The notes beneath the pieces were generated by a model. The model was not told where the DNA came from. It worked only from the letters and a program-made list of their open reading frames with translations, and ran no database searches. A program made the translations under genes and the position numbers. This document shows, in pieces, positions 29,679-38,381 of a stretch of 64,000 bases of DNA (position 1 is its first letter; each line of letters starts with the position of its first letter). The DNA comes from Candidatus Hydrogenedentota bacterium (GTDB lineage: Bacteria > Hydrogenedentota > Hydrogenedentia > Hydrogenedentales > CAITNO01), in assembly GCA_903893795.1 (NCBI GenBank), contig CAITNO010000068.1, positions 1 through 64,000 of the forward strand. Reading direction: 5' to 3'.

Positions 29679-30482
29679 CTATTTCAGTATCCCCTGTTCA
29701 TCGCGGAACAGACTCTCATGAAAACCGGGATTGGCCAGTTCCTTGCTGGAGTTCTTGCCGTAACGAAAGTCTTGTGCCAGTCCAGCGTCCCGCTCGGATA
29801 TCTCCTGAGACCGGGCCAAAGCAGAGGCGCGAAGCGAATCCGCAACGGCCGCACGTTCACTAGCCGCATCCGCCGGGGTAGCATCCAGCAGTTTCCGGTT
29901 CTTGGCGCTTGCTTCCAGTTCCTCCACGGTGCAACCCCGTGCCCTCGCGACAAACTCCTTTACCCGTGCGTCCCGTTCCTCGGGCGTGTACTGCGATTGG
30001 CGTACTTCCACGCAAGCGTTAACGGTTTGAGACTCGTTCTTGGTGAAGCGCCGGTTTGGTTCCCGGTCCAGAATGGCAAGCGCGGCACGGATGCGCTGGT
30101 CGAGCGTGGCGTCCAACTGCCCCGAGACAACGCTGTGTAGAACCTCCACGGCATGCTCGACGGCACTCTCGGCCATCTTGCGCTTGGTCGCGGCCATCTT
30201 GAGGGCTCCATCCACCTGAAGGTCGTCCCGGTATTCCTCCGCCGCGTCCGAGTGAAGGATGGCGCGAACCAGTCCGGTGGAGCAATGGAGCCGCCGCGCT
30301 ATCTGGCCGGGACGCAATCCTTCCATTTGCAGCCGGACCATCTCCTGCTGAACGGCGTTCAGTTCATCAGTGGCCACTGCCAGTAGGTCCTGATCGGCCT
30401 TCCGGCGGACATCGGGCAGACCAATCTCAGTGCGGTCAGTGACCTTCTTGGTCTTGGGCGGGCGATTGGTTGGTGCAGACAT
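29679..30482 (-). CDS. HTH protein resembling a phage terminase small subunit
   Basis: A 267-residue protein. The N-terminal third has a homeodomain-like HTH (MVRLQMEGLRPGQIARRLHC, then TGLVRAILHS). The middle shows EHAVEVLHSVV and QRIRAALAILDREPN, the A-L-x-I-L-D-R helix pattern common in small terminase subunits and related phage DNA-binding proteins. Small terminase subunits recognise the packaging site. In phage satellites a private copy redirects packaging. No large subunit or structural gene is near, which fits a satellite rather than a phage. AAAGGAG lies 6 nt before the ATG. Alternative: a plain transcriptional regulator. Confidence 0.55.
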   Translation of the reverse strand: MSAPTNRPPKTKKVTDRTEIGLPDVRRKADQDLLAVATDELNAVQQEMVRLQMEGLRPGQIARRLHCSTGLVRAILHSDAAEEYRDDLQVDGALKMAATKRKMAESAVEHAVEVLHSVVSGQLDATLDQRIRAALAILDREPNRRFTKNESQTVNACVEVRQSQYTPEERDARVKEFVARARGCTVEELEASAKNRKLLDATPADAASERAAVADSLRASALARSQEISERDAGLAQDFRYGKNSSKELANPGFHESLFRDEQGILK

Positions 30483-30660
30483 GGGAAACTCCTTTCCGAG
30501 TGATTTTGAAAAATGTAAAATTTCTGAGGGTGACCCGCTGCGGGTATGGGGGGTGGGTGTCCCCCCGCCCCCCCCCGTCGAGGTCGTCGAGGGTGAAGGC
30601 GGCGTTCGGGGTCGTTATGGGGACCGCGCCTCGTTGACATATACGGTCTAGCGGCTTCCA

Positions 30661-30766
30661 CACCCGCCAGTCACCAGCGGCCCGATTCCCCATCCAACGG
30701 CGGGTTCTGTGCCTCTGTGGGAAAAAGAAGGGCGCTAGAATGCCCTGAGAGGCACGAACGGAAAGA
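30661..30766. repeat. diverged ~105-bp direct repeat, copy A
   Basis: Aligns without gaps to 31147-31252 (offset 486 bp). The best-conserved part is the CTAGA(A/G)TGCCCTGAGAG(G/A) block (about 30735-30753), followed by CACGAACG. Read on the minus strand both copies keep an open frame with matching residues (VRxSQGxLxPFxFP, then GN and GD). Confidence 0.6.
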
Positions 30767-31146
30767 GGGGAGAGGCACAACACCTCCATGACTATGCCGA
30801 TATTGACCCCTTCACACACGGCTGCGCGGCAAGTGTCTAATTGGGCCACAGTCTGCTCGCTTGTTGCGCGGCTCCCGTAGCTTGGCGGAGCGGGGCAGTA
30901 GGTGCCGGTTTGGATGGGCTCGCCACCCGGTGGCTTCGTGGGGAGTACCTTCCCGGAAGTCCCGGTCGATGCCCCTGCAATGTCGCCCTTCAACTGGGCG
31001 GTACGGACGGTGACCGTTCCCGCGGCCATCATCCGTTCTGGCTTGTCTTCAAGGCAGCGGTCAAGGTCGTCGAGACCGTCATCGGCGGAGTTCTCTATAG
31101 CCAGTGGAGCCGCGTCGAGTTGAGCTGTGTGCCTTAATTACTTGCC

Positions 31147-31252
31147 CAACCGCCGGTCGCCAAAACCGTAATTACCGACGTGGCAGCATGTCCCGCGCCC
31201 CGGTGGAAAAAGGAAGGGGTCTAGAGTGCCCTGAGAGACACGAACGCAGGGA
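31147..31252. repeat. diverged ~105-bp direct repeat, copy B
   Basis: Partner of 30661-30766, colinear and without indels, close to the right end of the element. It could be a duplicated integrase arm site, a structured RNA or a remnant of a small gene. Confidence 0.6.
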
Positions 31253-31325
31253 TAGTAAGTCGGTGATGACATGGCCCCAAGCGCGGGTGCTTCATAGTGA
31301 AACGGCGCGTTTCTGCACTTGATTA

Positions 31326-31530
31326 TCATGCGCCTGTCCCCTTGCCAGTAAGGGCTTCGGCCAGCACGGCCAACAAGGTATCCCGGTCCACGGCTCGAAG
31401 TGCTTCGAGCAGGACCGACTTGGGGTCTGTTTTGACGGGTTTTTCGATTTGAGGGGACGTATTTGGGGCGTCCTGACCCACTGCCCCTGCGTAAGTCCTT
31501 GATTCACAGTCCTTTAAAACCGGCGCATCG
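31326..31530 (-). pseudogene. stranded integrase C-terminal tail
   Basis: A reading frame entering from attR in exactly the frame that the integrase uses through attL. It continues as 68 codons (CDAPVLKDCESRTYAG...LAEALTGKGTGA) to a stop at 31326. In the excised circle, attP joins this segment to the integrase gene at 11707, so it would be the native C-terminus. In the integrated state it has no promoter, start or catalytic domain of its own. The last helix EALRAVDRDTLLAVLAEAL looks like genuine protein. The segment is not decayed, merely separated. Confidence 0.75.
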
Positions 31531-31588
31531 CAGCTTCCCAAGCTGGATGTCGCGGGTTCGAACCCCGTGTCCCGCTCCATTTCTTTTT
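31531..31588. repeat. attR, displaced 3' half of tRNA-Gly
   Basis: Perfect 58-bp copy of 11650-11707: anticodon loop to CCA plus a T-run. It lacks the acceptor 5' strand and D arm, so it is not a tRNA gene. It marks the right end of the element. Confidence 0.95.
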
Positions 31589-31660
31589 CTGGCCATATCC
31601 GGCATGAACCAGCGGCAATAGAGACGTAGACGGCTCTGTTCGCCGCTTGTGTCCCAGCCA

Positions 31661-32557
31661 TCACTTCTTGGGCATCCCTTTCATTTCTTTGGTCTGGAGA
31701 GAGGACTGTGTTTTCGGCAGGGTTGACCGGTTTCGCGGCTTGTAACAGTCTTCCAGCATCTGCAACCGTTCCTGTATGGGCTCATGCCTAGGCGGAGCGC
31801 CAGGCTTTCCGCCACCGTCTTCTTGTTTGTAAATCGCTTGCCAACCGGGCCGCCCGGAAGTTCCGGGGAGCCTGAGACAGGTTTCCATCTGTTTGCGGCG
31901 TGTCACGGGGTCACGGTAAAGCAGCTTGCCAGTCTGGGTTTCGACCGCCGGTCTCCTCCTTAATTCATCCTCTTCCGCCCGCGCATGGATTTCGTCTGTC
32001 CGTATCTTCATCCGTTTGCAGACTTTGGGCCGCGCCAAGAACTCTTTAACGTAGATGCCGTCAGTGTAAAAGTAGACAATGGACTCCGTAAGGGTTGCCG
32101 TAAAGACGGCCGAGGTGTCCCTATTCCCGGTTGCATGCAGCATGTATGAACGTGCGAACCGGCAGGCGGTGTCAAGGGACGTTGTCCAAGACAGGCCCCT
32201 GACCGTATCCCCCCTGTACAGGTAGGCAATACCCCGATACACCTGAAACGGTCCCTTGCCGGGGAAGGGGTCACCGCACGACTTCAGCTTCTTCCGGTCA
32301 CAGTGGCCCAGCATGAATAGCAGGTCTGGAAGCGGCCAGCTTGCCTGGCCATTCTCAGGACAGCGAAAAGCGCAGACCAGCGCCTCTTCCAGCAGGCCCC
32401 TTTCTTTCAGCGGTTGGAGATTGTCGAAAACATGTGCCAAGCGCTTGGGCGGGTCCGCGAGGCTGACAAACTGCGCCGCGTCGCCGAGGTCGTATGCCTC
32501 CATGGCCAAATCATGACAATGCAGATTAAGATGAGTCAGGTTTGGACGCTTCGCCAT
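31661..32557 (-). CDS. putative ADP-ribosyltransferase-fold protein
   Basis: A 298-residue protein of unknown function. The middle reads FQVYRGIAYLYRG, then LSWTTSLDTACRFARSYM, then FTATLTESIVYFYTDGIYVKEFLARP. This Arg ... Ser-Trp-Thr ... acidic-strand progression, with 'A-x-x-F-A' after SWT, resembles the ART-like proteins of phages and toxins. The expected ExE pair is not clear (only KEF), so activity is doubtful. The C-terminal 90 residues are basic and low complexity. It lies 72 bp outside attR and its stop overlaps a GTGATG. GGAAGGA sits about 12 nt before the ATG. It may belong to an older insertion at the same tRNA. Confidence 0.55.
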   Translation of the reverse strand: MAKRPNLTHLNLHCHDLAMEAYDLGDAAQFVSLADPPKRLAHVFDNLQPLKERGLLEEALVCAFRCPENGQASWPLPDLLFMLGHCDRKKLKSCGDPFPGKGPFQVYRGIAYLYRGDTVRGLSWTTSLDTACRFARSYMLHATGNRDTSAVFTATLTESIVYFYTDGIYVKEFLARPKVCKRMKIRTDEIHARAEEDELRRRPAVETQTGKLLYRDPVTRRKQMETCLRLPGTSGRPGWQAIYKQEDGGGKPGAPPRHEPIQERLQMLEDCYKPRNRSTLPKTQSSLQTKEMKGMPKK

Positions 32558-33407
32558 AGAATTAGTGGTCCTTCCCGGAGCTCAAGCTGTTCTGTCTGTT
32601 GTTCAGACAGCGCAGGAAACTTCCACGGTGACCGACGGTTGCCGTGTCGCTTAGGTTACCGCAAGGACTCGTCCTCGTCAAGCAGGATTTACCCATCGAT
32701 GATCACCCTAACAGTAATGTTCATGACAGTTTGAAATCATCATCTTGATAGCAATCCGCCATAATCTTTGTCGGGTTTGTCGGCAACGGCTGGCTTGCCC
32801 GTGACACAGAAATTTCTCCGGGTGGTATTGTTGGATGAGACAGCCGTTGGCGGAAAGTAGATTCTGTGGCGACGGCATAGGTCACCCAGCTCGGGCCTCA
32901 AAGTTGAACGTGTGATGGGGTCTTGAAGTAACCCCTCCAAGGGCGCTTCCTAGGTTCGTCCTCTTCCGGCATGGTCCGAAGCAGCGGGGGAGAGGCCGGG
33001 GGGGAGTGGTTGTAGTTAGAGCAGCCAATCCGCTCTGAAAAATCCATCGAATGGGCTTCTTGGCCGGAATGAAAAAAATATTCTTCAGTGTGTCAAATTA
33101 GAATAGCCATTCAGAACCACTGAAAAAATTCATTGCAGAACACATATGCACAAAGAAGTTAACTTTGTAAACTCTTGTTATAAAAAGAATTTATCCATAT
33201 AACATCATTTTACAAAACAGGTCGATATGTGACACGTACAATTGGGGGTACAGTAAGGATGGATGTGCCTGGAGACGGCATTCCCTAAGTTGATTCAAAA
33301 GAAAACACTCACCTGAGTAAATACAACCCCACGCAAACAGTACATAATACAGATTATCAGACCCTAATTAACGTAAAGAAACGCATTCACATACATGCAG
33401 ACGTGAA
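32558..33407. other. 850-bp gene-free stretch with AT-rich half
   Basis: No convincing gene on either strand. The part from about 33050 to 33410 is strongly AT-rich (TTCTTCAGTGTGTCAAATTA, CATATAACATCATTTTACAA), in sharp contrast to the 60% GC surroundings. A DnaA-box-like TTATCCATA occurs near 33191. It separates the ART-like gene from the conserved pheST-zap block and may be foreign remnant DNA or a regulatory region. Confidence 0.55.
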
Positions 33408-33785
33408 CTAACCTATGAGTCGTGGCGGGTCCTCGGGCCCCTTGTCCTTGGGCTTTTCCTCTTCCCCCTTGGTAGTATAGGTGTGAACAGTCTTGCGGAC
33501 TCGGGTGAGCAGTTTGTGGAGGTCGTCAATGATCTCGTCGTCCTGGGTCTTCAAGTCCGATTTGAACGTCTTGAGTTCCTGCCTGAGACGATGGGCATCC
33601 CAGGCAAATTCATAGGCGACCCACAGCACCTCGGTCACAGTATCGCTCGAAATCTTCTCCCGCACGATCGCGTGATAGGCCTCCACCTGGTCGACAATTT
33701 CCCTGCTGGTCGCTTCGGACTCATGGACCGGCAGGGTTGCCCGGTAGTTGCCAACCTTGATGGGAACGGTTTCCTGGGCTTTCAT
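33408..33785 (-). CDS. ZapA-like cell division protein
   Basis: A 125-residue protein with the ZapA layout. There is a short N-terminal beta unit VPIKVGNYRATLPVHES, then EIVDQVEAYHAIV (the VD-x-x-M-like helix), then a long helix TVTEVLWVAYEFAWDAHRLRQELKT running into a coiled coil, and a charged tail. ZapA bundles FtsZ filaments at midcell. Position supports this: it is the last gene after pheT, the usual place of zapA in many bacteria, and overlaps the preceding coiled-coil gene by ATGA. Sequence similarity is weak, so the assignment rests on pattern plus synteny. Confidence 0.68.
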   Translation of the reverse strand: MKAQETVPIKVGNYRATLPVHESEATSREIVDQVEAYHAIVREKISSDTVTEVLWVAYEFAWDAHRLRQELKTFKSDLKTQDDEIIDDLHKLLTRVRKTVHTYTTKGEEEKPKDKGPEDPPRLIG

Positions 33786-34078
33786 GGGGTGAACTTTCCT
33801 TGGAGTTCCCGAACGTGCGCCAGCAGTTTGGCGGCATGTTCAGCGGCCTGCGACTGCTTTGCCTGGAGCCGCCTGTTCTCCTCCCGCACCTTGTCCAACT
33901 CGGCCAGGTTCTCTTCCAGAATGGAAATCTTGCGGTTCCTTGCCCCGATGGCGAGCTGCATCTCCGCCTTCTCCCTTTTCTGCTCGTCAATCCTGGCATG
34001 GGCAGACTCGAGCATCCGGGTCATGTTTTCGACGGCCTCGGCCAGGTACTCCAGATGGCTCTCGATAAGCTGGTTCAT
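33782..34078 (-). CDS. ZapB-like coiled-coil protein
   Basis: A 98-residue protein that is almost entirely one predicted coiled coil (ARIDEQKREKAEMQL, RNRKISILEENLAELDKV, ENRRLQAKQSQAAEHA). Size and composition resemble ZapB, the coiled-coil division factor that works with ZapA. It starts 8 bp after the pheT stop and overlaps the ZapA-like gene by ATGA, so the pair is expressed with pheST. The function is inferred from context; any small coiled-coil protein would look similar. Confidence 0.6.
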   Translation of the reverse strand: MNQLIESHLEYLAEAVENMTRMLESAHARIDEQKREKAEMQLAIGARNRKISILEENLAELDKVREENRRLQAKQSQAAEHAAKLLAHVRELQGKFTP

Positions 34079-34086
34079 TCTATGCC

Positions 34087-36483
34087 TCAGCGCAGCACGG
34101 CGCCGTGCCCCTGTTCCAGCCGGTGCAGGATGCGGTCAAAGGCATTCTGGGTGTCCGCGTCGGTGAGGGTGCGTTCGGGCGACTGGAAGGTCAGGCTGAA
34201 GGCGATGCTTTTCTTGTCGGCCGACAGTTGCTTGCCGGCATACACGTCGAATATACGCACTTCCCGGAGGAGCTCTCCCCCGCTCTTCTGGATGGTTTCA
34301 AGCAGCGCCCCAGCCTGAACACCCCGGTCCACCACCACGGCAAGGTCCCGCAGTGATGGCGGATAGGTGGGCAATGCCTGGAAAGCGGCGTTTGGCGGGT
34401 TGAGGGAAAGCAGTGTCTGGAGATTCATCTCCATCAGGAAGGTCTCGGCCGGAAGGTCATGGGCTTTTTGCACCGCCCGGGACACTTTCCCCAGGCACCC
34501 GATGCGCTGACCATCCAGCACGATATCAACCCCCGCCCCCTTCTGGAAGGTGTCGAGGTTGCCCGGCTGCAGGGTCGGAGCCACGCCGAAAAAGTGCGAA
34601 ATGGTCTCCATCCACCCCTTGAGGTCATAGAGGTCGGTCGGGCGTTCCGTCTGTCCCCAGTGCTGCCGCCCAACGGCCCCCATCAGCAAAACGGCCAGAT
34701 GGGCCGGTTCTTCCGGCAGCACACCATCCTGCACAGGAAGATAAACGGGCCCCATTTCAAAGGTGGCGATGCGGCTGTTGCCCCGTTTGACGTTATACTC
34801 TGCATTTGCCAGCAGTCCCGGGATGAGACTGGTGCGCATTGCGGCTAGATTCTCTGTCAGCGGGTTCTGCAGGAATAGCATGACCTCGCTCTCTGCCGAG
34901 AGCCCTGCCTTGCGAACCTGGTCCACGCTGCTGAAGGTCCAACTGAAAATCTCGCTAAGTCCCTGTTTCACAAGGATTTCACGGAGGTTCCGGAAGCGTT
35001 TCTCCTGCGGAGAAAAGACTTTTTCGCTTTGGCGCACCCTGGGCACCGTGGCAGGAATATTGTCATAACCGTAGAAACGGGCCAATTCTTCGATTAAATC
35101 AGTTTCCATGGACACGTCATGGCGCCATGAGGGCACCGCAAGTGTTGCATTTTCGGAAGTGCGCCCCGTCAGGCCAAAGCCTAACTGCTCCAGAATAGAG
35201 CATTGCCTGTCTGCCGGAATGTCTGTACCCAGTATCGCCTTGGTGCGGGCGAAGCGCAGGGTAACTGTTTTCTGCGCCTGCGGGAGCGGGTGCGCATCGA
35301 GCAGGCCGGGCGCAATCTGCGCACCGGCAACCTGCTGCATGAGCATGGCCGCGCGGTTGATGGCGTAAACCGCCATGTTCGGGTCGGCACCGCGCTGGAA
35401 ATGCTGGGCCGCCTCCGTCAGCAGATTGAGCCGACGTGCCGTCCGGCGGACGGACGACGGGGCAAACACGGCACTCTCCAGGAATATACGGGTGCTCTTC
35501 TCCCCCACTTCGCTTTCGGCTCCGCCCATGATCCCCGCCACCGCCTGCGGCTTTACCGCATCGGCGATGACCAGCATGTCCTCATTCAAGACGCGCTTTT
35601 CACCGTCCAGCGTGGTGATGCCCTCATTGGCCGCAGCCCGTCGGACCAGAATCCGGTGCTCGCCGAGCAGGTCGTAGTCAAAAGCGTGGAGCGGCTGGCC
35701 CGTCTCCAAAAGCACATAATTCGTGACATCCACAATATTGTTGATGGGGCGCTGGCCTGCGGCGATGAGCCGCTGGCACAGCCATAGGGGCGACGGGCCG
35801 ACAGTGACGCCGGTGAGCACGCGGCCGATATACCGGGGACACAGCTCCGGGTCGTTGATGGTGACGGAAGAGAAGCTGTCTGCCCTCTCCCCCGCTTCCG
35901 TCAGTGTGATTTCGGGAATGCGCAGTTCCCGGCCGAAATAGGCGGCCAGTTCACGGGCAACGCCGATCATGCTGGCCCAGTCGCCGCGGTTCGGGGTCAC
36001 CTCAATCTCAAAGACCACGTCATCGAGTCCGAGATACTGCTTGGCATCGGCACCGATGGGGGCGTCCTCGGGAAGAATCATCAGTCCCTCATGGTCCTCG
36101 CCCAAGCCCAGTTCACGGGCGGAGCACATCATCCCCTGCGACTCGATGCCGCGCATCTTGCGTTTGCCTATGGCAAAGCCGCCCGGCAGTGAGGCCCCGA
36201 TCACCGCCGTGGGCACCTTGTCCCCCGCTTTCATGTTCTTGGCTCCGCATACGATTTGCAGGGGTTCGGCCTGGCCGGTATCGGTGTGGCAAACAACCAG
36301 TTTGTCCGCATCCGGATGGGGGGTGATATCGAGAATCCTGCCGATAAAGACGTTTTGTATCTCTTTACCGGGCTCGACAATCTTTTCGATTTCCAGGCCG
36401 AGCATGGTCAGAAGCTGGGACAGTTCATCGACGCTCACGTCAATGTCCACGTATTCCTTGAGCCAGTTGAGTGAGATTTGCAT
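34087..36483 (-). CDS. pheT: phenylalanyl-tRNA synthetase beta subunit
   Basis: Beta chain of the alpha2-beta2 synthetase that charges tRNA-Phe. The 798 residues show the full bacterial layout. The tRNA-binding OB domain lies at about 40-150 (VFIGRILDITPHPDADKLVVC), and the B3/4 editing domain carries PNRGDWASMIGVARE. The B5 domain and the catalytic-like core GYDNIPATVPRV follow, then the C-terminal anticodon-binding FDX-ACB domain (PSLRDLAVVVDRGV ... FQSPERTLTD). Start ATG lies 2 bp after the pheS stop, hence one operon. Intact. Confidence 0.97.
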   Translation of the reverse strand: MQISLNWLKEYVDIDVSVDELSQLLTMLGLEIEKIVEPGKEIQNVFIGRILDITPHPDADKLVVCHTDTGQAEPLQIVCGAKNMKAGDKVPTAVIGASLPGGFAIGKRKMRGIESQGMMCSARELGLGEDHEGLMILPEDAPIGADAKQYLGLDDVVFEIEVTPNRGDWASMIGVARELAAYFGRELRIPEITLTEAGERADSFSSVTINDPELCPRYIGRVLTGVTVGPSPLWLCQRLIAAGQRPINNIVDVTNYVLLETGQPLHAFDYDLLGEHRILVRRAAANEGITTLDGEKRVLNEDMLVIADAVKPQAVAGIMGGAESEVGEKSTRIFLESAVFAPSSVRRTARRLNLLTEAAQHFQRGADPNMAVYAINRAAMLMQQVAGAQIAPGLLDAHPLPQAQKTVTLRFARTKAILGTDIPADRQCSILEQLGFGLTGRTSENATLAVPSWRHDVSMETDLIEELARFYGYDNIPATVPRVRQSEKVFSPQEKRFRNLREILVKQGLSEIFSWTFSSVDQVRKAGLSAESEVMLFLQNPLTENLAAMRTSLIPGLLANAEYNVKRGNSRIATFEMGPVYLPVQDGVLPEEPAHLAVLLMGAVGRQHWGQTERPTDLYDLKGWMETISHFFGVAPTLQPGNLDTFQKGAGVDIVLDGQRIGCLGKVSRAVQKAHDLPAETFLMEMNLQTLLSLNPPNAAFQALPTYPPSLRDLAVVVDRGVQAGALLETIQKSGGELLREVRIFDVYAGKQLSADKKSIAFSLTFQSPERTLTDADTQNAFDRILHRLEQGHGAVLR

Positions 36484-36485
36484 GG

Positions 36486-37496
36486 CTAGAATTGCTCCAC
36501 GAAGCGAAGGTCGTTTTCATACACATGGGAAATGCTGCTGATGCCATGGCGCACCATGGCCATGCGGTCCACGCCGAAGCCGAAGGCGAAACCAGAGTAC
36601 TTTTCGTAGTCGTAGCCGACATTCTTAAACACTTCGGGGTGGACCATGCCACAGCCGAGCACCTCGAGCCAGCGGCTCTTGGTGCCGCCGCCGTGGCGGT
36701 CATCGGCCGTCCAGAGGATGTCCACTTCGGCCGAAGGTTCGGTAAAGGGGAAGAAATGGGGCCGGAACCGCACCTGAGTGTGCGGGCCAAAGAAGGTGTG
36801 GATGAAGTGCATCAGCGTGCCTTTGAGGTCGGCAAAGGTGACGCCCTCGTCCACCAGCAGTCCCTCCACCTGGAAGAACATGGGGCTGTGGGTGGCGTCA
36901 TAATCGACCCGGTACACCCGTCCGGGAATGATTACCGCCACGGGGGGCTTGACCTGTTCCATCACCCGAATCTGCACCGGCGAGGTGTGGGTGCGCAGCA
37001 CCACACCCGGTTTGACGAGGAAGGTGTCGTGCGAATCCCGGGCGGGATGGTCCGACGGCGTGTTCAGCGCGTCAAAATTGTAGTATTCCGTTTCCACATC
37101 GGGCCCCTGGGCAACCTGAAAACCGATCTGGCCGAAGATTTCGATGATTTCCCGCGCCACCTGGTTGATCACGTGCATGTGTCCCTGCGGGACGCACCGA
37201 CCCGGCAGCGTCCAGTCATAGGCCTCCTCCACCGCCTGCTTATCTTCCAGCGCGCTTTCCAGCAGGGCCTTGCGCGCATCGATCACCGCAGTGATGGATT
37301 CCTTGACCAAGTTGGCGGCCTGCCCCACGGCGGGCCGTTCCTCGGCGGACACCGTGGCCAGTCCGCGCAGGATGTCCGTCAGGAGTCCCTTGCGTCCCAG
37401 AAAACGGACCCGTATCTCTTCCAGGAGCTTCAAGTCGGAGCATGCGGCCACAGCGGCAAGCGCCTCCTGCTCCATGCCCGTGATTTTGTCTTTCAT
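36486..37496 (-). CDS. pheS: phenylalanyl-tRNA synthetase alpha subunit
   Basis: Catalytic alpha chain. 336 residues: N-terminal coiled coil (about 1-85, with RFLGRKGLLTDILRGL), then the class II core with motif 2 region AVIIPGRVYRVDYDATHSPMF (Phe-tRNA signature), FRPHFFPFTEPSAEVDI, and motif 3 GFGVDRMAMVRHG. It precedes pheT by 2 bp. AAAGGA with a second AGG lies upstream of the ATG. No T-box or phe-rich leader is evident in the 62-bp gap to the upstream yggS gene. Confidence 0.97.
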   Translation of the reverse strand: MKDKITGMEQEALAAVAACSDLKLLEEIRVRFLGRKGLLTDILRGLATVSAEERPAVGQAANLVKESITAVIDARKALLESALEDKQAVEEAYDWTLPGRCVPQGHMHVINQVAREIIEIFGQIGFQVAQGPDVETEYYNFDALNTPSDHPARDSHDTFLVKPGVVLRTHTSPVQIRVMEQVKPPVAVIIPGRVYRVDYDATHSPMFFQVEGLLVDEGVTFADLKGTLMHFIHTFFGPHTQVRFRPHFFPFTEPSAEVDILWTADDRHGGGTKSRWLEVLGCGMVHPEVFKNVGYDYEKYSGFAFGFGVDRMAMVRHGISSISHVYENDLRFVEQF

Positions 37497-37558
37497 AACC
37501 TATTCATTCCTTTGCGCTTATAAACTAAAGTGTCATCCGCAGTGTCAGGCCGGAGCGC

Positions 37559-38251
37559 CTATTCAAACAGGGCCCGGCCGATGCGCACCTGGGTGGCACC
37601 CTCCTCAATGGCAATTTCAAAATCGTCGGTCATTCCCATGGACAATTCAGCCAGTTCATGGGCATCGGCAAGCTGTTTCAAGTTCCGGAAGCAGGTCCGA
37701 AGGAAAGCGTCCTCAGCGCCGAAGGGCGCCATGGTCATAAATCCCTCCACGTGGAGACGGTCAAAACTGCGGATCTCCGCCAGTGCCTGCGGCAGATCCC
37801 CCGGCTCAAAGCCGTGTTTGGAATCCTCACCTGAAACATTGACCTCAATCAGGACCCTCAGTGAACGGTCCAGTTCCTCGCAACGGCGCTGAAGCGCCTC
37901 GGCGGCCCGAACTCGGTCAACGGCGTCAAAATGCGAAAACGCTGTCGCCACCTCCGTTGCTTTCCGGGTCTGAAGCGGAGCAATCATGTGCCAAAGGATG
38001 TCCTTCGGCCCGGCCGCGATCTTTGGCAGGGCCACTTCCACGCGGTTCTCTCCCATCTCCACCGCACCGGCGGCATGCAGTGCCGCAATCTCAGCCATGC
38101 CCACTGTCTTGGTCACCGCCACAAGCCGTACCGATGCGGCATCGCGTCCGGCACGTGCGGCGGCATCGGCGATGCGCCGACGAATATCCGCAACATTTCG
38201 GCCGATGCGGTCCCGCAAGGCAACAGTATCCATGGTTTCCAAGGAAGGCAT
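37559..38251 (-). CDS. yggS: PLP homeostasis protein, YggS/PROSC family
   Basis: A 230-residue fold-type III PLP-binding protein that maintains pyridoxal phosphate balance and has no known enzymatic reaction. Visible: RLVAVTKTV with the PLP lysine, EMGENRVEVALPK, WHMIAPLQTRK (usual WHxIGxLQxxK; here IAP replaces IGx), IEVNVSGEDSKHGF, GFMTMAPFGA, LSMGMTDDFEIAIEEGATQVRIGRALFE. The family-typical length supports an intact gene. The start is uncertain: ATG 38251 has little upstream signal, and ATG 38233 has GGA 6 nt upstream. It is the first gene of the yggS-pheS-pheT-zap series. Confidence 0.93.
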   Translation of the reverse strand: MPSLETMDTVALRDRIGRNVADIRRRIADAAARAGRDAASVRLVAVTKTVGMAEIAALHAAGAVEMGENRVEVALPKIAAGPKDILWHMIAPLQTRKATEVATAFSHFDAVDRVRAAEALQRRCEELDRSLRVLIEVNVSGEDSKHGFEPGDLPQALAEIRSFDRLHVEGFMTMAPFGAEDAFLRTCFRNLKQLADAHELAELSMGMTDDFEIAIEEGATQVRIGRALFE

Positions 38252-38381
38252 GCTTTAGAATAATGCCTGACTGGTGACGGGGTCAAATGGCGGTCCTGCG
38301 GAAGTTCCACAAGAGAGCCCATAATGCGAAGAATTCTCCCTGCCCTTCAGCCTTTGACCTTCGATCTTTGCCCTTCTCTGT

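Larger units (their letters stand above)
30483..31325. other. gene-poor right arm of the element
   Basis: An 843-bp stretch with no convincing gene. It contains a C/G-homopolymer-rich patch (about 30540-30590) and two copies of a diverged direct repeat described separately. A minus-strand frame of 198 codons exists across 30436-31032 but overlaps the terminase-like gene start and has poor composition. Confidence 0.5.

Noticed and set aside
31531-31588. Second tRNA-Gly
   Set aside because: Only the 3' half is present; no acceptor 5' strand or D arm. It is attR.
32558-33407. 6S RNA downstream of the zapA-like gene
   Set aside because: The position is suggestive, but I could not fold the AT-rich stretch into the long single-bubble hairpin by eye; unsupported.
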